Part shown: one piece after another, positions 16,982 to 26,500 of the stretch
How the letters are laid out: each line of letters opens with the position of its first letter
Position numbering within the stretch: the first letter of the stretch is position 1
Assembly (NCBI RefSeq): GCF_003074135.1
Contig: NZ_PPDK01000001.1
Location: forward strand, 1,612,001-1,676,000
Source of the DNA: Euzebya tangerina
Lineage (GTDB): Bacteria; Actinomycetota; Nitriliruptoria; Euzebyales; Euzebyaceae
Reading direction: 5' to 3'
DNA: 64,000 bases
Notes under the pieces: model-generated
What the model saw: only the letters and a program-made list of their open reading frames with translations
The model's database searches: none
What the model was told of the DNA's origin: nothing
Translations under genes and position numbers: made by a program

Positions 16982-18563
16982 ACTTCTGGACCTTGGTCGA
17001 CGACATGGGCCACTCCGTGACGAACCGGACGACGCGGGGGACCTTGAAGCTCGCGATCGCCCCGACGCAGTGGTCGATCAGCTCCTCCTCGGAGGGGGCA
17101 TGGCCGGCCCGGGGTTCGATGAAGGCCGCCGGCAGTTCACCGTAGGTGGGGTCGGGGTAGCCGACGACCTGCGCGATCTTGACGCCGGGGTGGGTCTGCA
17201 GGTGGGACTCGATCTCGATGGCCGCCACGTTCTCGCCCCCCACCTTCAGCATGTCCTTGGTCCGTCCCTTGAACAGCAGCTGCCCGTCCTCCGTCAGCAC
17301 TCCGAGGTCACCCGACAGCCAGAACCCGCGGCCGTCGAAGGATGCCTCGTTCTTCTCCGGCGCGTTGTGGTACCCGCCGAAGAGCGTGATGCCGCGGATG
17401 GCGATCTCGCCCGTCTCTCCGGCGGGGAGTGGTGTCCCGTCCTCACCCCGGATCTCCACCTCCAGCCCGTCCATCGGGGTGCCCTGCGTCGTCAGACGGA
17501 CGTCGTCGGGATCGGTGACCCGGACCATGGTGGCCGAGCCGGCTGTCTCGGTCATGCCGAAGGCGTTGACCAACTTGGTGTGTCGCAGGCGCGACTGGAT
17601 GGAGCGCTGTGCGTCCGGTGGGGCGACGTTGAAGAGGGTCTTGAGGCCGGCCAGCGTCGTGTCCGCGTCGTAGGCGGGATGGTCCAGGATCCCCTCCGTG
17701 ATCGTCGGAAAGGCCGTGAATGCCTGAGTGACGCCCTCGCGCGCGATCAGCGCCATCGCTTCATCAGGGTCGGGGAAGACCTGCGAGACGAAGGTGCCCC
17801 TCACCAGCATCATCGCCGCCAGCGGCTGGGACACGGCGGTGTGGAACATGGGCAGCGGGTCGTACATGACATCACCGTCGCGGTACTCGAACCGCTGGGC
17901 GGTCATGGCCCCGACGCGGATCAACGCGCTGTGGGTCAGGACACACCCCTTGGGGTTCGACGTCGTCCCAGAGGTGTAGAACATCATCGCCGGACCGTCG
18001 GGCGAGCGGTCCGCCGCCTGGCCGTTGGCCGAGTCGTGGGCGGCCTCGGCGAAGCGGGTCGGGCCGAGGACCCCGGCAGCGGCGTTGGCGTCCATCGACA
18101 CCACCCAGCGCAGCGAGGGAGCGTCGGCCACCGAGAGCGGTTCGGCCGCGTCCGAGGCTGCGGCCGCCGCGATCTCGGGGAAGGCCGACCCCAGACGGTC
18201 CAGGTGTTCGGCGTGGGGCGAGATCTCGTCGTGCACGACCACAACCGACGCGCCGCAGTCGGGGATGACGTGCCGGAGTTCGTTGCGCTGGAAGCGGGCG
18301 TTGATGGGTGCGCACACTGCGCCCAGGTGCAGGCAACCGAACAGCAGCTCCATGAACGTCAGGCAGTTCGGCATCAGCACCGCGACGGTGTCGCCGCGGC
18401 GTACACCCAACCCGCGGAGCGAGGCCGCCACCTGCTCGGCGCGCGCTTGCATCCCGGCATAGGTGAGCCGCGAGCCCTCGATCACGATGAAGTCCCGGTC
18501 GCCGACCTCCGCGGCGTTGCGGCGCAGCAGCCGGTCCATCGTGAGTGTGCCGACATCGTCCAC
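16935..18563 (-). CDS. Acyl-CoA synthetase (AMP-forming), second FadD-like ligase
   Basis: An ANL ligase of about 542 residues. Motifs seen: FYTSGTTSNPKGC (P-loop), SGDLGVLTEDGQL, LKVGGENVAAIEIE, and the C-terminal lysine region SSTKVQKFKL. It activates an acid to its CoA thioester. GTG 18563 is preferred because GGAAGGA lies about 10 nt upstream; longer readings run through the operator at 18600. The other cluster ligase (10768) shares SGTTS-x-PKG and KVQK-x-KLR but differs enough to suggest a different acid substrate. It is alone in its leftward transcript and diverges from the molybdopterin oxidoreductase operon. Confidence 0.9.
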   Translation of the reverse strand: MDDVGTLTMDRLLRRNAAEVGDRDFIVIEGSRLTYAGMQARAEQVAASLRGLGVRRGDTVAVLMPNCLTFMELLFGCLHLGAVCAPINARFQRNELRHVIPDCGASVVVVHDEISPHAEHLDRLGSAFPEIAAAAASDAAEPLSVADAPSLRWVVSMDANAAAGVLGPTRFAEAAHDSANGQAADRSPDGPAMMFYTSGTTSNPKGCVLTHSALIRVGAMTAQRFEYRDGDVMYDPLPMFHTAVSQPLAAMMLVRGTFVSQVFPDPDEAMALIAREGVTQAFTAFPTITEGILDHPAYDADTTLAGLKTLFNVAPPDAQRSIQSRLRHTKLVNAFGMTETAGSATMVRVTDPDDVRLTTQGTPMDGLEVEIRGEDGTPLPAGETGEIAIRGITLFGGYHNAPEKNEASFDGRGFWLSGDLGVLTEDGQLLFKGRTKDMLKVGGENVAAIEIESHLQTHPGVKIAQVVGYPDPTYGELPAAFIEPRAGHAPSEEELIDHCVGAIASFKVPRVVRFVTEWPMSSTKVQKFKLRDQLVQELDPAS

Positions 18564-18599
18564 TGGGGTCGTCCTTCCGTGCGGTGCTTCAGCATCAAT

Positions 18600-18619
18600 T
18601 CTACTTACCGTCTGGTCAA
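18600..18619. promoter_or_regulatory. Operator site 4 (degenerate)
   Basis: Read on the minus strand, TTGACCAGACGGTAAGTAGA matches the consensus except that GGT is AGT and one A is G. It lies in the divergent region between the CoA ligase (start 18563) and the molybdopterin oxidoreductase (start 18670), where a regulatory site is expected. Confidence 0.55.
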
Positions 18620-18669
18620 ATCTGTCGTAGAGTCGAGCCCGGATTGTCGCCCGCGAAGGAGGTCTGGGA

Positions 18670-20724
18670 GTGCGAGAGGGCAGGGCGCACACGGGTGGCG
18701 CTGACGCGACGCGCTCGTACTGCCGGCTCTGTCCGGCTCTCTGCGGGATCCTGGTGACGACCGACGGCGACCGCGTCGTCGATGTCGGTGGTGATCCGGA
18801 TCATCCCCTGTCCGAGGGCTACACCTGCCCGAAGGGTCGGTCGCTGCCGCAGCTGCACCACCGCGCCGATCGGCTCGAGCAGCCGGCCATCGGTCGGCCC
18901 GCCGCGCGCGTCGACGTCCACTGGGACGACCTGCTGGATGACCTCGCCGACCGGCTGGCCGGCGTGGAGGACACATCGGGCCCGGACGCCGTCGGCATGT
19001 ACGTGGGGACCGGCTCGGCGTTCGACGGCGCCGGCCGGGCCACCAGTCGACGATTCATGCGGGCGTTGGGGTCACGCAGCTACTACAGCTCCGGGACCGT
19101 CGACTCACCCTGCAAACCCCTGGTCAGCGAGCTGATGGCCGGCAGCGCGGCGATCATGCCGCATCCCACCCCCTCGACCCGGCTGACCCTCCTGGTGGGA
19201 CTGAACCCGGTCGTGTCGCACGGCCATCTCCACGCCTTCCCGAACCCCCGCAAGGGCTTGCGGACGCTCCGAGAGCAGGGCGAGTTGTGGATCGTCGATC
19301 CACGCCGGACGGCATCCACGGCACTGGCCACGCATCACCTGGCACCACGACCGGGCACCGACCACGTCTGGCTGGCCGCGGTCGTCCGCGAGGTCTTGGG
19401 CTCGCTGGACCACGCCGAGCTCCGGAACCGGATGACCGGGCTGGACCAGCTGGTTCAAGCGGTTGAGCCCATCGACCTGGCGACCGCCGCCCGGATCTGC
19501 GGAGTCCCCACGGCGGACCTGCTGCGACTGGTCGACGCCATCCTCGCCGCCGGGCGGATTGCCGTCGATTCGGGGACCGGTCTGACGATGACCGCGGGTG
19601 CCAACGTGGCCCAGTGGCTGCTGTGGACCCTCGCCGTCATCACTGACTCCTTCGACCATCCCGACGGCATGTGGTTCAACCCCGGTCTGCTGCACAGCTT
19701 CGACCGCATCACCCTCATCCCGACCGACGGGGCACCCGGTCCCGGGCCGAGGAGTCGGCCCGAGCTGCCCGCCCGTGTGGGCGAGCTCCCCGCAGCCGCC
19801 ATCGCCGAGGAGATCGAGAGCGGCCACCTGCGAGCCCTGCTCGTCTACGGCGGCAACCTCGTGACCGCCCTCCCGAACGCGCCTCGCCTTCGCGCTGCTC
19901 TCGCCCAGCTGGAGGTGCTGGCGGTCGCCGACGTCCAGCCGAGCGTCATGACCGACCTGGCGACCCACGTCCTCCCCGTGACCGGGCAGCTGGAGCGGCC
20001 GGACCTGCCGTGGTTCGACACGCTGATGCCGCAGATCAGCGCGCAGTACACGCCTGCCGTGGTCCAGCCCGTCGGGCAGCGGCGCCACACCTGGCAGGTG
20101 CTCGCGGAGCTCGGCGAGCGGCTGGACCTCGATGTGATCGGTGGCCTCCCGGTGGCGTCGGCGACCAGCGATGACGTCCTGCGGCTGATGGCCAAGCGGT
20201 CGCGCGTCCCCTTCGAGGAGCTGCAGTCGACCGCCGGTCCGGTCATCGATCCGGAGGTGCCGTACGGCTGGGTCCGGGCGGTGCTCCCAGCTGGTGGCTG
20301 GCGTGTGGCCCCCGAGCCGCTGGTCGAGCAGTTCGCGGAGCTGACCGGGCGGCTGCTCCGCCGCGAGGAGGGGGACGGGCTGATGCTCGCGCCGTCCCGG
20401 CGGCTGCGGCACCTCAACTCGCTGCTGGCGGGCGAGGCGACGGCCGACGGCCGGACGGAGAAGCCAGAGGTGCTCATGCACCCCGATGATCTGGTCGGTG
20501 TCGGTGTCGCCGCGGGAGAGGCCGTCGAGGTGACGTCGGAGCACGGTGTCGTGGTCGGGGTGGCCGGCGTCTCGGATGCGCTGCAGCCCGGCACCGTCAC
20601 CATGCCGCACGGGTTCGCCGATGTGAACGTCAACGACCTGACCGACGACGCCGAGGTCGATCCCCTCACGGGTATGCCGGTGTACTCAGGCCTGCAGATC
20701 CACGTGACCGCGACGGGGATGTGA
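18670..20724 (+). CDS. Molybdopterin (bis-PGD) oxidoreductase with [4Fe-4S] domain
   Basis: A 684-residue DMSO-reductase-superfamily enzyme. The N-terminal [4Fe-4S] ligands are C18-x2-C21-x3-C25-x27-C53. The Mo-bisPGD domains follow, with GLNPVVSHGH, IVDPRRT and a C-terminal molydopterin dinucleotide-binding segment (MHPDDLVGVGV...). No twin-arginine signal is visible, so it is probably cytoplasmic. It resembles formate-dehydrogenase-like or 'assimilatory' oxidoreductases, but the substrate is unclear. GTG 18670 has AAGGAGG 8 nt upstream. It leads an operon with an LLM oxidoreductase (3 nt gap) and an SDR-NTF2 fusion, under operator site 4. Confidence 0.86.
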   Translation: MREGRAHTGGADATRSYCRLCPALCGILVTTDGDRVVDVGGDPDHPLSEGYTCPKGRSLPQLHHRADRLEQPAIGRPAARVDVHWDDLLDDLADRLAGVEDTSGPDAVGMYVGTGSAFDGAGRATSRRFMRALGSRSYYSSGTVDSPCKPLVSELMAGSAAIMPHPTPSTRLTLLVGLNPVVSHGHLHAFPNPRKGLRTLREQGELWIVDPRRTASTALATHHLAPRPGTDHVWLAAVVREVLGSLDHAELRNRMTGLDQLVQAVEPIDLATAARICGVPTADLLRLVDAILAAGRIAVDSGTGLTMTAGANVAQWLLWTLAVITDSFDHPDGMWFNPGLLHSFDRITLIPTDGAPGPGPRSRPELPARVGELPAAAIAEEIESGHLRALLVYGGNLVTALPNAPRLRAALAQLEVLAVADVQPSVMTDLATHVLPVTGQLERPDLPWFDTLMPQISAQYTPAVVQPVGQRRHTWQVLAELGERLDLDVIGGLPVASATSDDVLRLMAKRSRVPFEELQSTAGPVIDPEVPYGWVRAVLPAGGWRVAPEPLVEQFAELTGRLLRREEGDGLMLAPSRRLRHLNSLLAGEATADGRTEKPEVLMHPDDLVGVGVAAGEAVEVTSEHGVVVGVAGVSDALQPGTVTMPHGFADVNVNDLTDDAEVDPLTGMPVYSGLQIHVTATGM

Positions 20725-20727
20725 GGG

Positions 20728-21765
20728 ATGACCCTCCGATTCGGTCTCGTGCTGCCGATCCAGTCGATCGGCGATGACATCCCGACGCTGGTCGACCAGC
20801 TGCGGGCCGAGGTCCAGGCGGCCGAGGCTGCCGGGTTCGATGCGGTCTTCCTGACCGAGTTCCACCAGGCCCGCGGCGGGGCGCTGGTCTCGCCCCTGCT
20901 CGTGGGGGCCGGGCTGTTGGCCGGTACCAGCCGCATCCGGTTCGGGACCGCGGTGGTCCCGACACCCCTCCACCATCCCGTCCGCCTCGCGGAGGACGTC
21001 GTGATGCTGGACCACATGAGCCGCGGCCGGGTGATCCTGGGTCTTGGGATCGGCCATCAACCACCCGACTTCCGGCTGTTCGGGGTCGATCGATCAGCAC
21101 GGGTATCGCGGACGGAGGAGGCGATCGCGGTGCTGGAGCAGTGCTTCAGCGGCCAGCCGTTCAGCCACAGCGGCGAGCACTTCGAGGTGACGGGCCAGGT
21201 CACGCCCGCGCCGTACACCGCGCCGCGGCCGCCCATCTGGATGGGTGCACACTCGGCACCCGGGCTGGACCGGTCGGCTCGGCTGGCGGACCTGTGGCTG
21301 TGCGATCCCGAGCGGCACATCGACGTCGTGGCGAGGCTCGCTGAGCAGTATCGAGCGCGGTGTGCCGTTCACGGGACCACGCCCCGGGTGGGTCTGTTCC
21401 GCGAGGCGTGGATCGCCGACTCGGCAGCCGAGTGTGAGGCCGAGTGGGCGCCGCACGCCATGCAGGTCCACCGGCTCTACTACAACGTCGGGGTCTACTT
21501 GGAGGAGTTCGAGCCGTGGGTCACCCAGGTGCAAAGCCGAGAGGACTTCACCCTCGATCTGCTCGGGCCGGGACGGTTCCTCTACGGCTCTCCCGATGAG
21601 GTGAGGGCTACCGTGACCGAGTGGGTGGGGAAGACCGGGGCGGAGTACCTGGCGCTGCGGTTGCGGCATCCTGGCGGTCCGGGGCATGACGCCACCCTGT
21701 CGGCGATCCGGCGCTTCGGAGCAGAGGTGATCGGTCCGCTCGGGGCTGGCGTGGTGTCGCCGTGA
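20728..21765 (+). CDS. LLM-class flavin-dependent oxidoreductase
   Basis: A 345-residue luciferase-like protein of normal length. The N-terminal GLVLPIQS, the strand LTEFHQARGG, the conserved RVILGLGIGHQ segment near residue 103, and the APRPPIWMGAHS strand near residue 164 are family hallmarks. It could be FMN- or F420-dependent. It starts 3 nt after the molybdopterin oxidoreductase stop, and its stop overlaps the next start (GTGA), so it is translated with both. Unlike the LLM protein at 8237, it resembles the monooxygenase-type branch rather than F420 dehydrogenases, but this is tentative. Confidence 0.85.
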   Translation: MTLRFGLVLPIQSIGDDIPTLVDQLRAEVQAAEAAGFDAVFLTEFHQARGGALVSPLLVGAGLLAGTSRIRFGTAVVPTPLHHPVRLAEDVVMLDHMSRGRVILGLGIGHQPPDFRLFGVDRSARVSRTEEAIAVLEQCFSGQPFSHSGEHFEVTGQVTPAPYTAPRPPIWMGAHSAPGLDRSARLADLWLCDPERHIDVVARLAEQYRARCAVHGTTPRVGLFREAWIADSAAECEAEWAPHAMQVHRLYYNVGVYLEEFEPWVTQVQSREDFTLDLLGPGRFLYGSPDEVRATVTEWVGKTGAEYLALRLRHPGGPGHDATLSAIRRFGAEVIGPLGAGVVSP

Positions 21766-23369
21766 GCCGCCGTGCACTGCTGGTCGGCGGGACCGGTCCC
21801 ACGGGGCCGCACATGCTCCGGGGGCTGCTGGACCGCGGGTTCGACGTGCAGATGTTCCACACCGGGCGGCACGAGCTGCCCGACCAGCCGGACGTGCCGC
21901 ACATCCACGGTGATCCGTTCTCGGCGGAGGGGATCGCGGAGGCCCTGGGGTCCGAGGAGTACGACGTCGTGATCGCCACGTACGGGCGGGTGCGACTGCT
22001 GGCCGACGAGTTGGCTGGACGTTGCCGGCAATTCCTCTTCGTGGGCGGGACGCCGGTGTATGAGGGGATGGTCCACCCGTGGATGCTCGATCCGCCGGGT
22101 CTGACGGTGCCGGTCCGCGAGGACCACCAGCGGGTCCCCGCAACCGAGGACGGCCGGGGTGGGTACGGGGTGTCGGCGATCCGGCGGGTCGAGGATGCCG
22201 TGTTCGGCTTGGATGCGGAGGAGGCATTCGACGCGACGGTGTTTCGCTACCCGACGATCTACGGGCCACGCAATCCGCATCCGTGGGAGTGGACGATCGT
22301 CGCTCGGGCGCTCGACCGACGGCCCTTCATCCTGGTGCCGGACGACGGCCGGGGGACCCACTCGCGGTGTGGGGCGCGCAATGCCGCACACTCAGTGCTG
22401 CTCGCGGTGGACCACCCGAGGGCCGCTGCCGGGAAGGCCTACAACGTGGCGGACGACGAGGTCGTCAGCATCAAGCAGTGGGCCCAGATCACCGCCTCGG
22501 TCGCGGCGGAGCGGCTGGGTCGGGAACCGGTGCCGGTGCGAGCCTTCCCGGGGGTGGTCCCGCAGCCGGGCTGGGGGATGATCGCGTTCGGGTATCAGGG
22601 CACACCGAACTGCATCGTGGACACCTCGGCGATCCGGCGGGATCTGGGCTACGCCGACGTGCAGGGGGTGCGGGACGGCCTGGCCGAGGTGGTGGAGGAG
22701 ATGCTGGCCGATCCGGACAGCTACCGGGACCACCCGAACAACGTGGACCCCTTCGACTACGCCACCGAGGACCGACTGGTTGCGGCGTGGGACGGGATGC
22801 TCGAGGAGTTGCACCGCCTGGCTGAGCCGCTGGCCGAGGGGCTGGCGACGATGCCGACCCCGCAGACCGCGTCGGGGTCGGGATCGTCGGGTTCGGGCTC
22901 GGGGTCCGGGTCGTCTGGCTCCGGTTCGTCACCGCTGGGTGGGGAACCTGACCTCGTGGGTGGGGAACCTGACCTTGTGGCCGTCCAGGGAACCGGTGAC
23001 ATCCCCCTGGCCGTGTCGGGGTACTTCGAGTCCATCAACGCCGAGGACTGGGAGCGCCTCCGTCTGCTGCTGGCCGATGACGTCGTGGTCCGAGCCCCCG
23101 GGGTCGACCCCGTCCGAGGCGGGCTGGGCGCGGTGGCGTACTACGCCTCAGTCCTCGCGGACTACCCGGAGCACCAGGACCAGCCGACCCGCTTCCTGGT
23201 CGCCGACGACGTGGTGACCGTGATGATCGACTACACCGGCCGGACCAGCGCCGGCGTCGACGTCGCCTTCCAGGCCGTCGACGTCTTCACGGTCGCCGAC
23301 GGCCGGATCGCCGAGGTCCAGATCTGGTACGACACGCTGGCCGTCCGCCGACAGGTTCTCGGTCAGTAG
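21762..23369 (+). CDS. NAD-dependent epimerase/dehydratase-like protein fused to an NTF2/SnoaL domain
   Basis: A 535-residue fusion. Residues 1-~360 are an extended-SDR fold: a GGTGPTG nucleotide-binding motif at residues 8-14, FRYPTIYGP at ~162, and a C-terminal substrate-binding lobe. Residues ~365-390 are a Gly/Ser-only linker, followed by two GGEPDLV repeats. Residues ~405-535 are an NTF2/SnoaL fold (YFESINAEDWERL, then VDVFTVADGRI), often an isomerase, lyase or protective domain. GTG 21762 overlaps the previous stop by 4 nt. SDR-NTF2 fusion through such a linker is unusual; the reaction is unknown. It is the last gene of the operon. Confidence 0.78.
   Translation: MSRRALLVGGTGPTGPHMLRGLLDRGFDVQMFHTGRHELPDQPDVPHIHGDPFSAEGIAEALGSEEYDVVIATYGRVRLLADELAGRCRQFLFVGGTPVYEGMVHPWMLDPPGLTVPVREDHQRVPATEDGRGGYGVSAIRRVEDAVFGLDAEEAFDATVFRYPTIYGPRNPHPWEWTIVARALDRRPFILVPDDGRGTHSRCGARNAAHSVLLAVDHPRAAAGKAYNVADDEVVSIKQWAQITASVAAERLGREPVPVRAFPGVVPQPGWGMIAFGYQGTPNCIVDTSAIRRDLGYADVQGVRDGLAEVVEEMLADPDSYRDHPNNVDPFDYATEDRLVAAWDGMLEELHRLAEPLAEGLATMPTPQTASGSGSSGSGSGSGSSGSGSSPLGGEPDLVGGEPDLVAVQGTGDIPLAVSGYFESINAEDWERLRLLLADDVVVRAPGVDPVRGGLGAVAYYASVLADYPEHQDQPTRFLVADDVVTVMIDYTGRTSAGVDVAFQAVDVFTVADGRIAEVQIWYDTLAVRRQVLGQ
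22938..22979 (+). repeat. Second copy of the in-frame 21-bp repeat (GGEPDLV x2)
   Basis: Two 21-bp units of GGTGGGGAACCTGACCT.. lie at 22938-22958 and 22959-22979. Each differs from the CoA-ligase copies (11950-11991) by only a few bases and is translated in the same frame. It follows the Gly/Ser linker, marking a domain boundary. Confidence 0.8.
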
Positions 23370-23471
23370 AGAGCCACCGCTCGCAGGCGGCGCGTGGCCA
23401 CCCCACCGGCGGCCGAGAGCGCAGAACCCTCTCACGGTGACACCCGCGAGCGGGCTCCCGCAACTCGGCCC

Positions 23472-23518
23472 TGTGGACAACCTCGGCCGTCGACTGGCCT
23501 GTGGATAACTCAGATCAC
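23472..23518. promoter_or_regulatory. Two DnaA-box-like 9-mers upstream of the RHS gene
   Basis: TGTGGACAA (23472-23480) and TGTGGATAA (23510-23518) are the reverse complements of TTGTCCACA and TTATCCACA. These are the actinobacterial and the E. coli forms of the DnaA box, in the same orientation and 38 bp apart. They lie in the 211-bp gap before the RHS gene. Nothing else in the gap is recognisable. Two boxes are far too few for an origin; DnaA-linked regulation is possible but speculative. Confidence 0.4.
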
Positions 23519-23580
23519 GATCTCGGGGCGTCCCGTACCGTGCTCCCACCTGTTCAACGACTGGTCCTACGGGGGCTCTC

Positions 23581-26500
23581 TTGTTTGTTCCACCACGTCC
23601 TGGCGTCCTGTCCATCCTGCTTGTCGCAGCGCTGGCGTTGTCGCTGCTGCCAGCCACACCCGCGAGTGCCCAGGACCCACCGGCGCTGCCCGACCAGCCC
23701 AGCCCCCCGGACGTCCGTGACGGGAGCGAGGGCCGGGCGGCCGGTCGTCCAGCTGAGGTGCCGGCCGTCCGGTGGGCCGACGTGGTGCAGCAACCAGCGG
23801 TGCCTCGCGAGGAGCGCCCGTCGGTGGACCTCTCTCCACGCTCCGCAACGGTGCCCGTCACAGCGGCCGGCGCGGCGATTCCCGGCATGCCCGTGTGGCT
23901 CTCGGGGGCAGAGGGCGGAGAGGCAACCGTCGAGCTGCAGCCGGCCCCCTCATGGGCGGCTGTTGACGCCACCTTCGTGGTCCGAGCTGATGTCGAGACG
24001 GCTCGGCTGACCTTCGACCTCGACCGACTCGGTGTCGCGCGCTCGGCCGACCTCGCGGGTCGGCTGACCCTGTGGTCCTGTCCGGACCCGGCCTGTCGTG
24101 AGGGCGAGCGTGTCGACCTGAACCTCGACTCCGGGAGAGCGACGGCTGAGCTCGAGCCGGACCTCTTGGAGGACCGTCAATTGGTCTTCGGTGCCACCGC
24201 CTCGAGTGAGACCGGGTCCTTCGCTGCAACCCCACTGTCGTTGGTCGATCACTACCAGGTCGGGCTCTCCTCGGGTGCGGCCGAGACCTCCTATGAATTC
24301 GAGATCCCTCCCGCCGGCGCTGGCCCCGCGCCGGAGATCGGCCTGACCTACTCCTCGACGGCCGTCGACTCGATGGCGGCGGCTCGCAACAACCAGCCCG
24401 GCGTCGTCGGTGCGGGTTGGCAGTTCGAGCCGGGCTACATCACGAGGCACACCTCACCGTGCGGCTTCGACTTCCTGCCGGACGACGCGGGCGATCGGTG
24501 CATCTACACCGAGCAGTACTCGATCACGCTCGGTGGCACCTCATCGCGGCTGTTCCCTGTGGCCGGATCTGGCAGCGAGTTCCGTCTGGAAGACGATCCG
24601 AACTGGCGGGTCCATCGGCGCATCAGGGACGGGGTCCCCGCGGATGCGCCTGACAGCGGCGGCGTCTACTGGGAGCTCATCCAACCCGATGGAACGATCT
24701 ACAGCTTCGGGGGTCGGGCGTTCGACACGGATGCCAACTCCATCTTCTACCAGTGGGTGCTGGGGCCGGAGCAGACCCGCGCCGACTACTGCCCCGACGA
24801 CGCCGACTTGGACCTGTGCCGTTCAGCGTGGCGGTGGCAGGTGGACCGGGTCAGGGACACCAACGGCAACCACGTCGACTACCAGTACGAGTTGGAGTTC
24901 AACCACTACCAGGCCCGCGGCGGCAGCGACACACGCCGCCAGTACGTCCGAGCCGGGCGGTTGACGGAGGTCCGGTACAACTTCGACGACGGGGACACCC
25001 ATCACTCCCGCGTGCAGTTCTCCTACGACCGTCGGTGCATCCCCGATCCGGGAACTCCTGGAATCTGCGATGAGGAGCCGCGGGACGACGCCAACCAGGA
25101 CGCCTACCCCGACACGCCTCTGGACCTGCTGTGCGGGGCGACCTCCACGCCGGAGGATGCCCCACCCGACTCGATCGGTCCGGCCTCCTGTGATCCGGAT
25201 GACAAGGCCCAGACCTTCTTCACCACCTACCGGCTGCGCGGCGTCACCTCCTCCATCCGCGAGTCGGCGGCGGTCGAGTGGGTGCCAGCGACCGAGTACC
25301 AGCTGACCTACGCGTTCAGCGCGCAGAACACCGTCGACGGGGTCGCGAACCCGAACTCGCTGCCGGTTCGGGATGGCGAGCAGAAGCTCGTGCTCCGCAC
25401 GATCCAGCGGGTCGGCCAGCCTACGGAGCCGACGTCGGATCTCGAGCGGATCGCCGGCGACAACCGGGTGGCGACCGCCGTCGCGGTGTCACAGGCCGGC
25501 TGGGACGATGGCTCGGCCGATGTGGCCCTGATCGCCACCGGGGACAACTTCCCCGACGCCGTGGCGGCCGGGGCGTTGGCAGCAGCTCAGGACGCGCCGA
25601 TCTTGCTGGTCCAGGGACCGAACCTGCCGGACATCGTGGCTGACGAGATCGACCGGCTCGGGGTCGAGGAGGTGCTCATCCTCGGCGGGGTCGGAGCCGT
25701 CTCCAACCGCATCGCCGGAGCGCTGGATCAGCTCGGCGTCTCCAACCGCCGAGTCGCCGGGCCTGACCGCTTCGCCACCGCGGCCGCCATCGCTCTGGAG
25801 GCGGGGGCGCCGGGTGGTCGCGTGGCCGTCGCGTTCGGCGATAACTTCCCCGACGCGCTCGCCGCCGGATCGCTGGCTGCCACGGACGATCAGATCCCCG
25901 TCCTGCTGACCGGAACCGACGACCTACCCGAGGCCACCGCCGACGCCCTCAGCCAGTTCGGCGACGTGGACGAGGTGCTCGTCCTCGGGGGTACCGCGGT
26001 CATCAGCGATGCGACCGCCCAGGCGATCAGCGAAGCGGCGGACGCACCGGCCCGTCGAATCGCGGGCAACGGACGTCAGCAGACGGCCACGGCCATCGCC
26101 GAAGAGGCCTTGGCGACTGACGGCGGCCAGAAGCGGATCCTTGCCGCCACCGAAGCCGACTTCCCTGATGCGCTGTCCGCTGGCGGTCTGGCCGGGCAAC
26201 GCGACGGCATCGTGTTGCTCACCCCGACGCAGGGGTGTGGTCCCACCTTCGAGTGGGTGTCCTCCAACACCTCCTCGGTGGGCGGGGCCGCAGTGGTTGG
26301 CGGGACCGCAGTGGTGTCGGAGCAGACTGCTGCCGCGCTCGCCCAGGCGGTTGACGGGCTTGCATGCACCCCGGCAACGGCCGGGGCGGCCCTGGCGCCG
26401 GTGACCTACGACTACACGCTGCTGCGGAATCGGATCTCCGACGGGGGCGCATCCGTCCTGCCGCTCCCGCGCCTGACCCGGATCACCACGGAGCTCGGCG

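Noticed and set aside
17070-18704. 544-residue plus-strand frame opposite a CoA ligase
   Set aside because: The minus-strand ligase has all motifs; this frame is antisense shadow.
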